This document shows positions 43,056 through 54,112 of a stretch of DNA of 64,000 nt, piece after piece. The notes below the pieces were generated by a model, which saw nothing but the letters and a program-made list of their open reading frames with translations, was not told where the DNA came from and made no database searches. Origin of the DNA: an uncultured Nocardioides sp. (lineage in GTDB: Bacteria; Actinomycetota; Actinomycetes; Propionibacteriales; Nocardioidaceae). The stretch spans positions 186,001 to 250,000 of the forward strand of contig NZ_CANKZF010000002.1 of assembly GCF_947488515.1 (NCBI RefSeq), written 5' to 3'. The translations under genes were made by a program, and so were the position numbers. The first letter of the stretch is position 1. Each line of letters starts with the position of its first letter.

Positions 43056-43335
43056 GCGGTTCGCCTCCGCAGCCGCCCACGCGAGCGGCATCGTTCCCGT
43101 GCTGCCGCTGCCGTTCCTCGTCGTCGCGACGATGAGCGCGCGATCGTCTTACGTCCGCCATCACACGGTCTCGGCGCTCAACTTCCAGCTGGTGCTGTTC
43201 CTGCTCGTGCTGGTCACCTTCGGAGTCGGCGCCATCGTCTACTCCCTCGCCTGGGTCCTCGCCGTCGCCGGCTCGATCGTCGCGCTCACCGGGAACCCGT
43301 TCCGCTATCCGGTCGTTCCGCGCCTCATAAAGTGA
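42961..43335 (+). CDS. DUF4870-like membrane segment, out of frame with DUF1707
   Basis: The useful part starts near 43050: GERFASAAAHASGIVPVLPL, then RSSYVRHHTVSALNFQLVLF and a long hydrophobic stretch. VRHHTVSALNFQ is the DUF4870 hallmark (ha-eAlNFQ). About three membrane helices. The nominal GTG 42961 lies inside the DUF1707 coding region and is unlikely as a start. Best explained as the second half of a DUF1707-DUF4870 gene with a frameshift; a sequencing error is also possible. Confidence 0.55.
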   Translation: MASSPRSIPTSCLGGPHRRPRVSRPPVITGGERFASAAAHASGIVPVLPLPFLVVATMSARSSYVRHHTVSALNFQLVLFLLVLVTFGVGAIVYSLAWVLAVAGSIVALTGNPFRYPVVPRLIK

Positions 43336-43513
43336 GTCAACCAGGTTCCGGTCAGCCAACCCCGACCGAAACGACCTCCGCCTCCGAAGCGCGACGGTGT
43401 GCACCCGAGTGCACCCAACCCGTATGACCTAGCCACTGGTTGTCACCGGGACTCGGATGCTTTCTCGGACGATGACAAACCGAGCAGAACCATCCCAACA
43501 GGTCCATAGCCGG

Positions 43514-43531
43514 CACGCGGCGGTAAGACGC
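43514..43531 (+). repeat. Accessory-region repeat, copy 10
   Basis: CACGCGGCGGTAAGACGC, 15 of 18 consensus bases. Lies between the DUF4870 segment and the 3' end of the aldo/keto reductase gene. Confidence 0.78.
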
Positions 43532-43582
43532 AGGTCGCCCGGGTTCCCGTCGCACCGTCACCTGTTCGGTCAGATGGTGGTG

Positions 43583-45657
<2,075 letters not shown>

Positions 45658-46090
45658 CGCTGAACGCGGCACTGGACCGGTCCGCCGGCGATCCACGGCG
45701 CGCTTGCCGGCACAACCGGACGTAGCCACCAGGCGGCGGAATGACTGTGAGGATCGCGTTCGAGTGAGTTTCTTGGTCGTCATGCCTTGCTCGGGACCGT
45801 CGGCCATGAGCCTGCTCTCGAAAGGCGTCTACCGAATCAAGCTCCATGCACGACTACTGGACATTGCCAACCTAAGCAGGTCGGTACCGCGCGGGGCGCC
45901 GCGGCGGTTCGAAGGACCTTACGCCGAGACCCGTCGGTGACCCCCCGGGGGCAGTGTCGCCACAGCCTCTCCAGGGGTGGACTTGTCCACGCTTATCACC
46001 CATCGCGCCGCGGTTCTATCCTGAGGAGTCAGGTCCCGTCGCGCCAGGACTCGACGTGGCGGACACGAGCCGCACCGGGAGGCGTCCGAC
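45658..46090. other. Intergenic region with repeat copy 11
   Basis: Holds repeat copy 11 (45730-45747) and a degenerate copy near 45898-45916. A frame from GTG 45764 to 45940 encodes about 58 residues but crosses the degenerate copy and has no RBS. Nothing else recognised. Confidence 0.5.
45730..45747 (+). repeat. Accessory-region repeat, copy 11
   Basis: CAGGCGGCGGAATGACTG, 16 of 18 consensus bases, preceded by ACCGGACGTAGCCAC; copy 12 has the same CCGGACGT-NNCC-NN upstream arrangement. Confidence 0.8.
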
Positions 46091-47248
46091 ATGGGCCAAA
46101 CGACAAGCAGAACGTGGCTCGTTTGGCGCCTCGCGACGGTGGCGATGACGCTGCTTGCTGCCTGCTCGGCGAGTGGTGGCGACAGGGGCGTTAACGCACC
46201 AAGTCGGGCGAGTCACTCCGCCGCGAGGCAAGGCGCATGCCCGCCTGAGGTCAGGCTTCTTCCGACCCGCACCGCGAGGGAGTCCTCGGAGGCGATGGCC
46301 ATCAACGCCAAGGGCTGGGTCGCGGGCTGGCTTGCCGGACCTGGGCCAAGGGACAAACGCCGGGCCGTTCTTTGGCGAGACAGCGGTCCGCCCCTCGACC
46401 TCGGCGTCAACGGTATGCCCGTCGACATCAACGATGACGGAGTCATCGCCATCCAAGGCTTCGAGAACGGGAGGAGCCATCTGTGGAAGGACGGAACGCT
46501 CCACAGGCTCCTCGGCACGCAGTCGCGGAGCGGCACCATAGTCGCCTCCCTTAACGATCACGGAGTGGTCGTCGGCTCCGTGTTTGGGACTTATGGGGCT
46601 AGGGCTAGCAGCGCCCGCGCAGCCGTCTGGCGCAAGGAGAAAGTCCGCATTCTGCGCCGACCGTCAGAAGGCTCCCGGCGCGGTGAGTATTTCGGCCAAG
46701 ACATCAACAACAGCGGGCTCGTTATCGGCTATCTCGATCGACCCGAAGTCTCTTACGGTCCGAGTCACTGGTGGCGAACCGACGGTCGTGATGGAGCGTT
46801 GTCCACAGGCGACACTGATCGCGGGTTTGCGACCCATGTCGACGATCGCGGGCGGGTCGTGGGCTTCGTCGGTGCGCGAAGTGAGGACGACCCGCCGGGG
46901 CCGATCATCAAGTGGCGTAGCGTCCGTTCCGAGCCGAAGAAGGTCCTGGACCGGGGCTATCGGCTCACGGCGGTACACCCCGATAGCGGCCACGTCGTCG
47001 GCTGGCGCGACGGCGACAACCGCCGGGCGTTCCTCGCACAGCTATCGGGCTCTCGTCCCATCCTGCTGCCAGACCCACCCGACCTCGACGGGTTCGACGC
47101 CCACACCACACAAGCCTGGGGCGTAGCGACGGGGCGCAACCCATACGCTGCAAATGGGGGTATCACAGCCGTGGGCAGCACCTTCTTCGATACCCCGGAC
47201 TACGTCAGCCGCGCGGTCCTGTGGACCTGCGCCCAAAACGTCCGCTGA
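46091..47248 (+). CDS. Secreted lipoprotein with HAF repeats
   Basis: Protein of 385 residues. Signal and lipobox LATVAMTLLAAC (Cys25). The body is built of repeats of the HAF kind: AMAINAKGWVAGWLAGPGPR, VDINDDGVIAIQGF, QDINNSGLVIGYLDRPE, THVDDRGRVVGFVGA. These repeats form extracellular beta-propeller-like structures of unknown role. ATG 46091 directly precedes the signal. Third secreted propeller-type lipoprotein in the repeat region. Confidence 0.75.
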   Translation: MGQTTSRTWLVWRLATVAMTLLAACSASGGDRGVNAPSRASHSAARQGACPPEVRLLPTRTARESSEAMAINAKGWVAGWLAGPGPRDKRRAVLWRDSGPPLDLGVNGMPVDINDDGVIAIQGFENGRSHLWKDGTLHRLLGTQSRSGTIVASLNDHGVVVGSVFGTYGARASSARAAVWRKEKVRILRRPSEGSRRGEYFGQDINNSGLVIGYLDRPEVSYGPSHWWRTDGRDGALSTGDTDRGFATHVDDRGRVVGFVGARSEDDPPGPIIKWRSVRSEPKKVLDRGYRLTAVHPDSGHVVGWRDGDNRRAFLAQLSGSRPILLPDPPDLDGFDAHTTQAWGVATGRNPYAANGGITAVGSTFFDTPDYVSRAVLWTCAQNVR

Positions 47249-47679
47249 CCCACCAGCAATCGAACGCACGCGGCGGCCGCCGCACGGCCAGCACATCTCT
47301 GCGCGATGGAAGTCGTCGGTCGGAAGACTCTGGTTCACCACAGCTAGTGCGGTGAGGCGGGCCGCGTACGTCCGTGGAGGTCGCTTCAGGACACGCGCCA
47401 GATAGAGGGACCTGAGCCGCCACGTCACCACCCGCTTCGGCACGAACAGCGCAGGCAAACGGTGAAGTGCCGCATTCGTTGAGGCATGAGTATCAGTCCC
47501 ACCCGTGCGGGCGAGGGTGCGCGTAATTTCGCGGTACCCCGTTTGATAGGGGCGTCGCCGAACATCAAGTTCGCAGTCACGATTCCACTCATGCATATTC
47601 AGATGGCTTTGTTGTCCAGCAGGTGGCAAGTTCTTGCGTCCAGACACAATTTCCGTGCCAACAACTCTATGTTGCCGAC
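47249..47679. other. Intergenic region, possible degenerate repeat
   Basis: No convincing gene in 431 bases. CACGCGGCGG at 47267-47276, preceded by TCGAACG, matches the first half of copy 13 (TCGAACACGCGGCGG) but continues differently, so it may be a decayed unit. Confidence 0.45.
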
Positions 47680-49137
47680 ATGTCAAACGCGCGATGGCAG
47701 GCGGCCGGCAAAGTACGCTTCATTGTCACGCGGCCCAGCGAGCTGCTAGCTCTCGCCGCGTTCGCGTTTGCGGCCATCGCGTTGCTGACTTGGTGGGCGG
47801 GTCGCGATCCTTGGGGGCTCGCCAGCAACGTCTTCGACGCATTGCTCATTGGGACCATGACGGCGGTCGCGATCGACGGATATCTCGTCAGAGGACGCGC
47901 CACGAGGGTCCGGGCAACAGTCACCGAGGTCGAGCGTGCTTTGGACGAGGCTTTGGAGTCGGCGTTGACAACCGTGGACCGACTGTTGTCGGGCATTGTG
48001 GAGCGCCCGCTGGAAGACCCGCTGTGGCGCAATCCATGTGATCTGACCGAGTACGGCGTCCGCGAGCGGCTGTCGCATCCACTTCATGGCCTGCGTGAGA
48101 GGCAGCTCGACGCATCGGCGCTGGTTGGTGTCGCCTTTGAGTCGGACAGGCGACAACTGCCAGTGCGCGAGGCCGAAGAGGCACTGGTCACTGCGTACGC
48201 ATCCGCAAGGGACGCCTTGGAGGACTTGAAGGCGCGGGAGAGTGCTCATCGCCAACCGTGGGCTGACCTCCTCCTGCAGGAAGAGCAAGCGAAATCACCA
48301 GAGGTCGTCCAGTCGCGACTAGACGCACAGGCGGCGGTAGACACGCTCGCTGCTCAAGGGCGTGCTTTCGCGCGGGCCCTCCGACGCCAAGTCAACTCCA
48401 CGAAGCGCGTCCTCACCGATCAGGACCCGGTCGGGTTCCACACGCCCCGGACTGTGCCGAGGTGGTTGCGACAGGCAGCCTACGTGCTTACCGCCGCCTG
48501 GTCGCTCGTGCTGCTCTGGTCGGCGATGGGCAGTGACTGGCCAGGTCCTGACGACTTTTGGGACGACAACAGGACGAACATCGTTGCCAGTGTTTCTGTT
48601 GCGTTCGTCGCCTCGCTCTTGGCGTTGCTAGCCCGGATCCGGAGACGAGTCGAGATCCTGTGCAGGGCGCTACCCTGGTACAACAACGTCGTCTTGCCTG
48701 TCCACATGCACTGCTTATCGTTCGTGCGGTCTCCGGACCTCGAGGCAGCGACTGCCGAACTTGCGGGTCTAGCAGACAGTCTCGACGAGGCGGTCGTCGC
48801 CATTCAGGCACAGAACCCGAGCGCCGAACTTGCGTTCTGGACGCGCGTGGCCATCAGGCGGATGCGCGCGGTCGCGACCGCAGCTCCTCCGATCACGACT
48901 CCCGAAGCGGCGCTCGAAGCGTTCCTAGCGAGCAGCCACCCGCCCGACGAGCCCGACCTGCTCGCCGACATGGAGCAGCTTCGCGAGCGCCACCTGATCG
49001 AGGCGCGAGAATGGGCCGCGACGTTCGGCCCAGCGCCGAAGAGAGACTACTTCGACCTGCACCGAGTGCTGCAGCAGGTTGATCGTGCCGCGCGAGACGC
49101 CTGCTGCATCGCGAGACCGGGATCCGACATCCCCTGA
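47680..49137 (+). CDS. Large membrane protein of unknown function
   Basis: Protein of 485 residues. Two N-terminal helices (about 19-37 and 47-63), a long charged helical domain (~70-265; TVTEVERALDEALESALTTV), two further helices near 275-295 and 312-332, then a helical C-terminal domain. No catalytic motif seen. The layout, cytosolic coiled helices between membrane pairs, suits a sensor or scaffold. ATG 47680 starts a usual basic N terminus. It is followed by repeat copy 12 and the TIR/NACHT genes. Confidence 0.6.
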   Translation: MSNARWQAAGKVRFIVTRPSELLALAAFAFAAIALLTWWAGRDPWGLASNVFDALLIGTMTAVAIDGYLVRGRATRVRATVTEVERALDEALESALTTVDRLLSGIVERPLEDPLWRNPCDLTEYGVRERLSHPLHGLRERQLDASALVGVAFESDRRQLPVREAEEALVTAYASARDALEDLKARESAHRQPWADLLLQEEQAKSPEVVQSRLDAQAAVDTLAAQGRAFARALRRQVNSTKRVLTDQDPVGFHTPRTVPRWLRQAAYVLTAAWSLVLLWSAMGSDWPGPDDFWDDNRTNIVASVSVAFVASLLALLARIRRRVEILCRALPWYNNVVLPVHMHCLSFVRSPDLEAATAELAGLADSLDEAVVAIQAQNPSAELAFWTRVAIRRMRAVATAAPPITTPEAALEAFLASSHPPDEPDLLADMEQLRERHLIEAREWAATFGPAPKRDYFDLHRVLQQVDRAARDACCIARPGSDIP

Positions 49138-49443
49138 GCACCACTCGTACACCAATTTGCCCATAGGCGCTCCAGTGCAGCTTCGGGTGAACGTCCCTCG
49201 CCACAGGTAGTCGCGCGACCGGATGCGCTGGCGAAGCAAGGGTGATCCAGCCCAAAGACCCCCGTCAATTAACCGAACGCTGCGATCCGGACGTCCCCGA
49301 CAGGCGGCGGAATGACGCACCTTCAAGGTGGGGCGGACCTCTAGAGCCTTCCGCTTGGAAGTCGACTGTAATTGACCACGATCTAGAGTGCGAAGCAATG
49401 GCAAGTTCTGCGGCACACTACGTGCCAGGGTCTCCTGGCATTG
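49138..49443. other. Intergenic region with repeat copy 12
   Basis: No gene. Repeat copy 12 at 49301-49318, preceded by GATCCGGACGTCCCC. It lies between the 3' ends of two convergent genes. Confidence 0.5.
49301..49318 (+). repeat. Accessory-region repeat, copy 12
   Basis: CAGGCGGCGGAATGACGC, exact consensus. Separates the membrane-protein gene from the TIR-like gene. Confidence 0.85.
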
Positions 49444-50562
49444 CTACAGCAGTCCCTCCCGCTGCAGCACCTGACGAATATCTTCGAACGATGCGCGCAC
49501 GTTCCCGCGCGGATACCGAATTTGTCCAAGACCCTCGATGTTAGAGAACTCGTCACAGCCCTCTTCGAGCAGCACAATTGCTTTCGTCCATCCCAAATGT
49601 CCTTGGAATAGCCCCACTTCGTGGATAACGTTGGCCCTAGCCGTCAGGGCTCCCTGCTTCGTTTCGTCTTCTGGCGTCATCATCAGGAATGCAAACTTGG
49701 CATCTTCCATCATCTTCGAAAGACGCTCCTTCGTGCTCAACCCGGCTGTCGGCTGGCGATCAAATACGTCCCATTCGAAGCCGAGGTCCGAAAGCCAGCT
49801 CCCCAGGACTAAATACTCGCGCGATGCTCCGCCATGACCGATAAAGATCTTTGAACCTACTGCCTGAGCCATTGACGACCTTTCAGACTCGAGTGCTGCG
49901 AGACGGCGGCCAATCTGCTCGCAGGTCTGAGCGAGCGAGCGTGCCGCTTGGTAAGAGTAGCGAACATAGGTCACGAGTCCGATTACCTTCTGGTGGCCCG
50001 CGACCTGCCATCCTTCCTCAACGGCTCGGGAGTCGTGACTTGTTGGTTGAGGCGTAGCGCGGGAAGCCGCCGACTCTTCGCACTGCGTCAGGCTGGGCAT
50101 GCTGAAGTCCGACAACGCAGCCAACCTCGGTACTAGAAACGAGTCGTCTAGTCCGCGGACCCTTTCAGCCAAGTAGCGTGCCTCGTCCAGCAAATGCTCG
50201 ACCTCGACGCGGGCATCAGCAGCAACTACCTCAATCTGATGAGTGCTCGCTACCCCAGCCAGTTGCAGAATGAAGGACACTACCTCCTGCTCACGGTAGG
50301 GCCGCCAATCGCCGATCGTTGCTCTGTGAGGACCGTCGAACCCCCACTCGCTGCTGAAGAGCGCGCCGCGCGGTGGACGCATGAAGTCCGCGTAGAACAC
50401 GTTCGCCTGATAGCCGAGGTTGGATCCCGACCAAGCAAGACCGACTCGGTTGGCGGCTGTCTCGAGCTTCTGAACCGCCTCGGCATCGAAGGTCTCGCCA
50501 GCGTTCGCGAGACTGGCGGCCTCGGTCGCGAGGCGAATGAACGTGGTTCCAACGTCCGTCAT
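49444..50562 (-). CDS. TIR-like nucleotide-binding effector (Cap12/Pycsar-effector type TIR)
   Basis: Protein of 372 residues. Residues 238-372 match the TIR-like family found in CBASS and Pycsar effectors: KIFIGHGGASREYLVLGSWL, FAFLMMTPEDET, and ARANVIHEVGLFQGHLGW, where Glu316 is the expected NAD-cleaving residue. Residues 1-235 are a mostly helical domain I do not recognise, probably the activation or ligand part. No cyclase gene is adjacent; the next gene upstream on the same strand is a NACHT ATPase. Expected role: NAD+ depletion during phage infection, by inference from the family. Confidence 0.78.
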   Translation of the reverse strand: MTDVGTTFIRLATEAASLANAGETFDAEAVQKLETAANRVGLAWSGSNLGYQANVFYADFMRPPRGALFSSEWGFDGPHRATIGDWRPYREQEVVSFILQLAGVASTHQIEVVAADARVEVEHLLDEARYLAERVRGLDDSFLVPRLAALSDFSMPSLTQCEESAASRATPQPTSHDSRAVEEGWQVAGHQKVIGLVTYVRYSYQAARSLAQTCEQIGRRLAALESERSSMAQAVGSKIFIGHGGASREYLVLGSWLSDLGFEWDVFDRQPTAGLSTKERLSKMMEDAKFAFLMMTPEDETKQGALTARANVIHEVGLFQGHLGWTKAIVLLEEGCDEFSNIEGLGQIRYPRGNVRASFEDIRQVLQREGLL

Positions 50563-50744
50563 GACTCGGAGGATACGAGTCCGGCGGAGTCCGACCCAAT
50601 CGGTCCCAGGGCAGACGGTGATCGCAAACTCGCGCCGCGCGCGCTAGGCGTCGACGACGAATTGGGATCGATCGCTATGCACATTGAACCCCGGAGCTTG
50701 CCCAACGATTCGAGTCCGTGGGCCGAAGTTGATGAATTTGGTAT

Positions 50745-52628
50745 TCACCATGGCGTCGTTTCGACGTCGCCTTGCGGTGGAATAGTGAAACCCCACTCAG
50801 AGAGCTTATGGACCGTAAATGTTTCGAAGGTTAGTGTCGCTGGCAGCGCATGGCCCGCCACGGTCGTTCCTGGAGGGGCAACTGATTGCAGAACTACCCT
50901 GTGATCCAATTCCTGTCCGAATCTGTATCCCTTTAGACCCTCGGCTACGCTCTCTCGAATATTCGAAATGGTGATCAGTCGTTCAAAAGCGGACTCAAGT
51001 ACGCCGCTGTATTTCTCCAGCATATACAGAATTGAAGCTCCCAAGACGCGCGAAGAACTAAAGCGAGGCCGCTCAACGGCCAAGCGAGCCATGAAGCCAG
51101 CGAGCGCTCGGTCGGTGAACTGGTCGCGACTCGTAAGAAATAGGTCACTAAGGTACCGCGAAGGATCAGAGGAAAGAGATACGGCAACCGCGATAGGTTC
51201 TGGTTGGTCGTCAAGGTAGCTACGTACGTACTGCTGATCAGGGAGGCGAATCAAGTGGAAAGCGCACAAGTACTCTTGGAGTATGAGGTGCGAGAATTCG
51301 TAAGAGTCGTGGCCAGCGACCACGATGAGTCCAGTATGCGACTCAATCTCTTGTGCTACCGCGACCGCCTGGTTTTCGGGAAGCGAGAATCTTGATCGCG
51401 CCTCACTGAATGCCGCAATCAAGTCAGCTTCGGAGAAATTGCTTTTGCGAGATCGACATGTGAGAAAGTACGCCATGTGAGCCAAGAAGTCGTGCTTGTC
51501 GTCAGCCGAGAAGTCCGAGTATCGGCTTGGTCGTTCGATACGTCGCTGCGAATCCCATCTCTTTAGGACGAGATCGACTACGTCGCGACACAGACTTGCC
51601 GGACGCTCAGGCAAAGATCCACTGCCTTCATACAACAGGGCCATCTGCGTCAAAATCAGGGGCCGATTGGTAAGATGCTCGATCTGAGATCGACCGACCT
51701 CGGCCCAGAAGTCCGCTGCGTCCGAAACGAGGACGTCGACGATCAGTTCTGCTTCGGTGCGAGATAACGGGAGAATTTCCAGAATGTGAAACCCCGGCCA
51801 TGTGTTCAGATAGGAACCAGAACGACATGAAGCCACGATTCGCGTATTGGAGAGTTGCCCCCTCAGTTCGATAAGTTCCGACTCGAGCACCCGGAGCCTG
51901 GGTTCAGGAAGTTCGTCTAGGCCGTCAACTACAATAGTTGCTCGGGTCTCTTCAAGAATCCTGAACAAGGATTCTTCCCGGTCGGCCACCTCTTGGTTCT
52001 CGGCTTCAATCCGAGCAGTGAGGAGTTCCTGCTCAACGGCACGGCGTCGTTCAAATTCCGAACTGGTTTCGTGCTCTTCCTTTCTGATTGAGACGACTGG
52101 CCTGTCCGACGCCCGGAAACTTACGTCGATGCCGAGTGTCTCGAACAGAACACTCTTGAGCGTTGAGCCATCTTTCAGTTCGCGCGCGATGATTAAGATC
52201 GGAAGTGACCAGCTTCCTGTAAGGTCCTGGGAAAGCAAGGCGTTCGAGAGTCGACGCAAGGTCGTGGTCTTTCCTGCGCCAGGGTCGCCGATGAGGAGTA
52301 CGTCTTCAGAGGCGTCGAGGAGCCAGTCTTCATCGAGAACTGAATCGGGAGTGCGCGATCCACGGAAGCGCCTTGCGAGGTCCGTGAAGTGCAGGGGGAT
52401 CGTGTCTTCTGCAGTCCTGAAGGCATGCCCCATGCCGTATATTTGCGTGCGTTCTGACCAGTTACTGATGAACGTGAGGTGTCGGGTTAGCCGGGCGGCC
52501 ACTCGTTCTTGCGCTGCTTCTACGTCGAAGTCTTCACGGACGCGGGATATTCGGGCGAGGGCGTCCCGCATCAGCGGTGCCGCGTCGCGGGCCATGGGGT
52601 GGAGGGGGAAGTCGGGCACGAGGCGCAA
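50745..52628 (-). CDS. NACHT domain NTPase, candidate anti-phage sensor
   Basis: Protein of up to 627 residues. Walker A GDPGAGKT (114-121), Walker B TIVVDGLDEL (231-240) with the extra acidic residues of NACHT, then LTNRPLILTQMALL and DSYEFSHLILQEYLCAFHLI of the winged-helix region. The C-terminal ~150 residues are a short domain without leucine-rich repeats. Bacterial NACHT proteins sense phage and oligomerise, like animal NLRs. Start is uncertain among TTG 52628, GTG 52619 and ATG 52595. G+C is visibly lower than neighbours, a sign of transfer. Same strand as the TIR-like gene, 182 bases apart. Confidence 0.82.
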   Translation of the reverse strand: MRLVPDFPLHPMARDAAPLMRDALARISRVREDFDVEAAQERVAARLTRHLTFISNWSERTQIYGMGHAFRTAEDTIPLHFTDLARRFRGSRTPDSVLDEDWLLDASEDVLLIGDPGAGKTTTLRRLSNALLSQDLTGSWSLPILIIARELKDGSTLKSVLFETLGIDVSFRASDRPVVSIRKEEHETSSEFERRRAVEQELLTARIEAENQEVADREESLFRILEETRATIVVDGLDELPEPRLRVLESELIELRGQLSNTRIVASCRSGSYLNTWPGFHILEILPLSRTEAELIVDVLVSDAADFWAEVGRSQIEHLTNRPLILTQMALLYEGSGSLPERPASLCRDVVDLVLKRWDSQRRIERPSRYSDFSADDKHDFLAHMAYFLTCRSRKSNFSEADLIAAFSEARSRFSLPENQAVAVAQEIESHTGLIVVAGHDSYEFSHLILQEYLCAFHLIRLPDQQYVRSYLDDQPEPIAVAVSLSSDPSRYLSDLFLTSRDQFTDRALAGFMARLAVERPRFSSSRVLGASILYMLEKYSGVLESAFERLITISNIRESVAEGLKGYRFGQELDHRVVLQSVAPPGTTVAGHALPATLTFETFTVHKLSEWGFTIPPQGDVETTPW

Positions 52629-53016
52629 CCTACCGGTTCGAAGACGAACACACTTGCGCGATTGCCGAGGCGCCGGGGGCCGGCAAACTGGATTGCGCTC
52701 ACGGGTCGGTCAGTTCGTGGCGTTACGCCTGCGGGGGCCTGATGGCCAGGCCATCCGGGACATTCACTGCGCAGACACGGCGCCGGCGCTCAGCCTCTAA
52801 CCACCGGGACAGATTTACTATCACTGCGGTACGTACCTCGCGGCCACCAAGGAAGCTTGCCGCTCGGGGGATCGAGCCCGGCGCCTACATCACGGGGGCC
52901 ACTTCTCGAATGAGCAGTGTCGAACACGCGGCGGTATGACGCGACGGCGACAGGGGTGCGATGCACCTCGCCACCTTGGCGCGCGTCGAACCTTGATGCC
53001 AACGCCTGGCTGACCA
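52629..53016. other. Intergenic region with repeat copy 13
   Basis: Upstream region of the NACHT gene. Holds repeat copy 13 (52925-52942). A plus-strand frame (52577-52939) overlaps the NACHT start and is judged accidental. No other feature recognised. Confidence 0.5.
52925..52942 (+). repeat. Accessory-region repeat, copy 13 (last)
   Basis: CACGCGGCGGTATGACGC, 16 of 18 consensus bases. Rightmost clear copy; none found between here and the window end. Confidence 0.8.
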
Positions 53017-53892
53017 CTAGACCGGGTTCGCGCCACCGAATCTCTTCGAGGCGCGTTTGCTCTTGATGGATCCCAGCAATCCCACTCCGTCGTCCTGTCC
53101 ATAAGGAAGATGGGCGTGAGGCAGCGCAAAACCTGCCCCGCGTCGCATGTACGTCGGCTCATCTAGGGCCCAGTAGTAGAGATTGATGAGGCTGTCAGGG
53201 AAGAGCTTTAGGCCCGTGCCGGGGATGCCTCCAGCCGGGCTCGAGTGCAGTAGCGGCTTGAGACTCGGCATGAGCTCCAGGCCGTATGCGACGCCGGACA
53301 CCGCCGCAGTGACGGAGCCAGCGACGAGATCTGCCAACTGCAGATGCGGATGGTGATGGGACGGCGCAGTGAGAATCGGCAGAACTACGTTGTCCGCCGA
53401 GACGTAGCTCGTGCCAGATCGCGTCAACGTCAAAGTTGCCGCTATCCATGCGTCCTCGTCTTTGTGGCTACCACCGGGCTTGTCGCAGACCAGCACGCCC
53501 CGTTCATCCGGTGGGAGCATCATCGAGATGCGCTCGTACAGGAATGACAGCACCTTCGATTCTGCCGCCTGCCCCTGGACGGTGGTTCTGCTGAGATCGA
53601 AGACGACGACAGCGGCGCGCGCCCGACAAGTGATTGCTGCCGCCAGGCATTCTTCGCGCACCGCAGTGAGGATCTTCGCCCCGGCCTCAGTCTTGAACCA
53701 ACTGTCCTTGCGGCAGCTCCACTTGAGCTCCGTGCCCTCCGGAATCATGTGTCGCGCAAAGATTTCGCTGACCGCGTCCGCATATGGCGCAAGCTGATCC
53801 TCTCTGAAGGCCACGGCTCCGAGGGCAAGAAGTTGACCCAGATCCCGCCGCAGACCCTTCTGCTTCGTGTCGTCAACGAACACCATCCACAC
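53017..53892 (-). CDS. DUF3800 domain protein (RNase H-like fold)
   Basis: Protein of 291 residues. The N-terminal VFVDDTKQKG and later LVCDKPGG and HLQLADLVAGSVTAAV are the DUF3800 landmarks; the acidic residues VDD, CD and LAD correspond to an RNase H-type metal site. Members occur beside phage-defence and restriction genes. GTG 53892 is chosen since AGGGGGG lies eight bases upstream; ATG 53886 and 53928 are alternatives. It is in a block of three minus-strand genes with the membrane protein and the 234-residue protein. Confidence 0.8.
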   Translation of the reverse strand: MWMVFVDDTKQKGLRRDLGQLLALGAVAFREDQLAPYADAVSEIFARHMIPEGTELKWSCRKDSWFKTEAGAKILTAVREECLAAAITCRARAAVVVFDLSRTTVQGQAAESKVLSFLYERISMMLPPDERGVLVCDKPGGSHKDEDAWIAATLTLTRSGTSYVSADNVVLPILTAPSHHHPHLQLADLVAGSVTAAVSGVAYGLELMPSLKPLLHSSPAGGIPGTGLKLFPDSLINLYYWALDEPTYMRRGAGFALPHAHLPYGQDDGVGLLGSIKSKRASKRFGGANPV

Positions 53893-54112
53893 CGCGGTCA
53901 CCCCCCCTGCTGTGATGCTAGACGGCATGCCGCTCTCGATAGGGGGTTGCCACGGCTCCCTGTCGCTAGCCTTAGTGGCGGAATGGGCCACGTGGATACC
54001 CAGAACCGTCGGGCGCCGGACGACCAAAAGACGTTCTGGGCGCCCGACCGAACGGCAGACGTCCGACCACAAGCGATCCTGCACTACACCGACGTTCGCG
54101 AGGCACCGACTT

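Noticed and set aside
45764..45940. Possible 58-residue gene
   Set aside because: Crosses a degenerate repeat unit, has no RBS and no coding bias.
52577..52939. 120-codon plus-strand frame
   Set aside because: Overlaps the 5' end of the NACHT gene on the other strand and repeat copy 13; composition is not protein-like.
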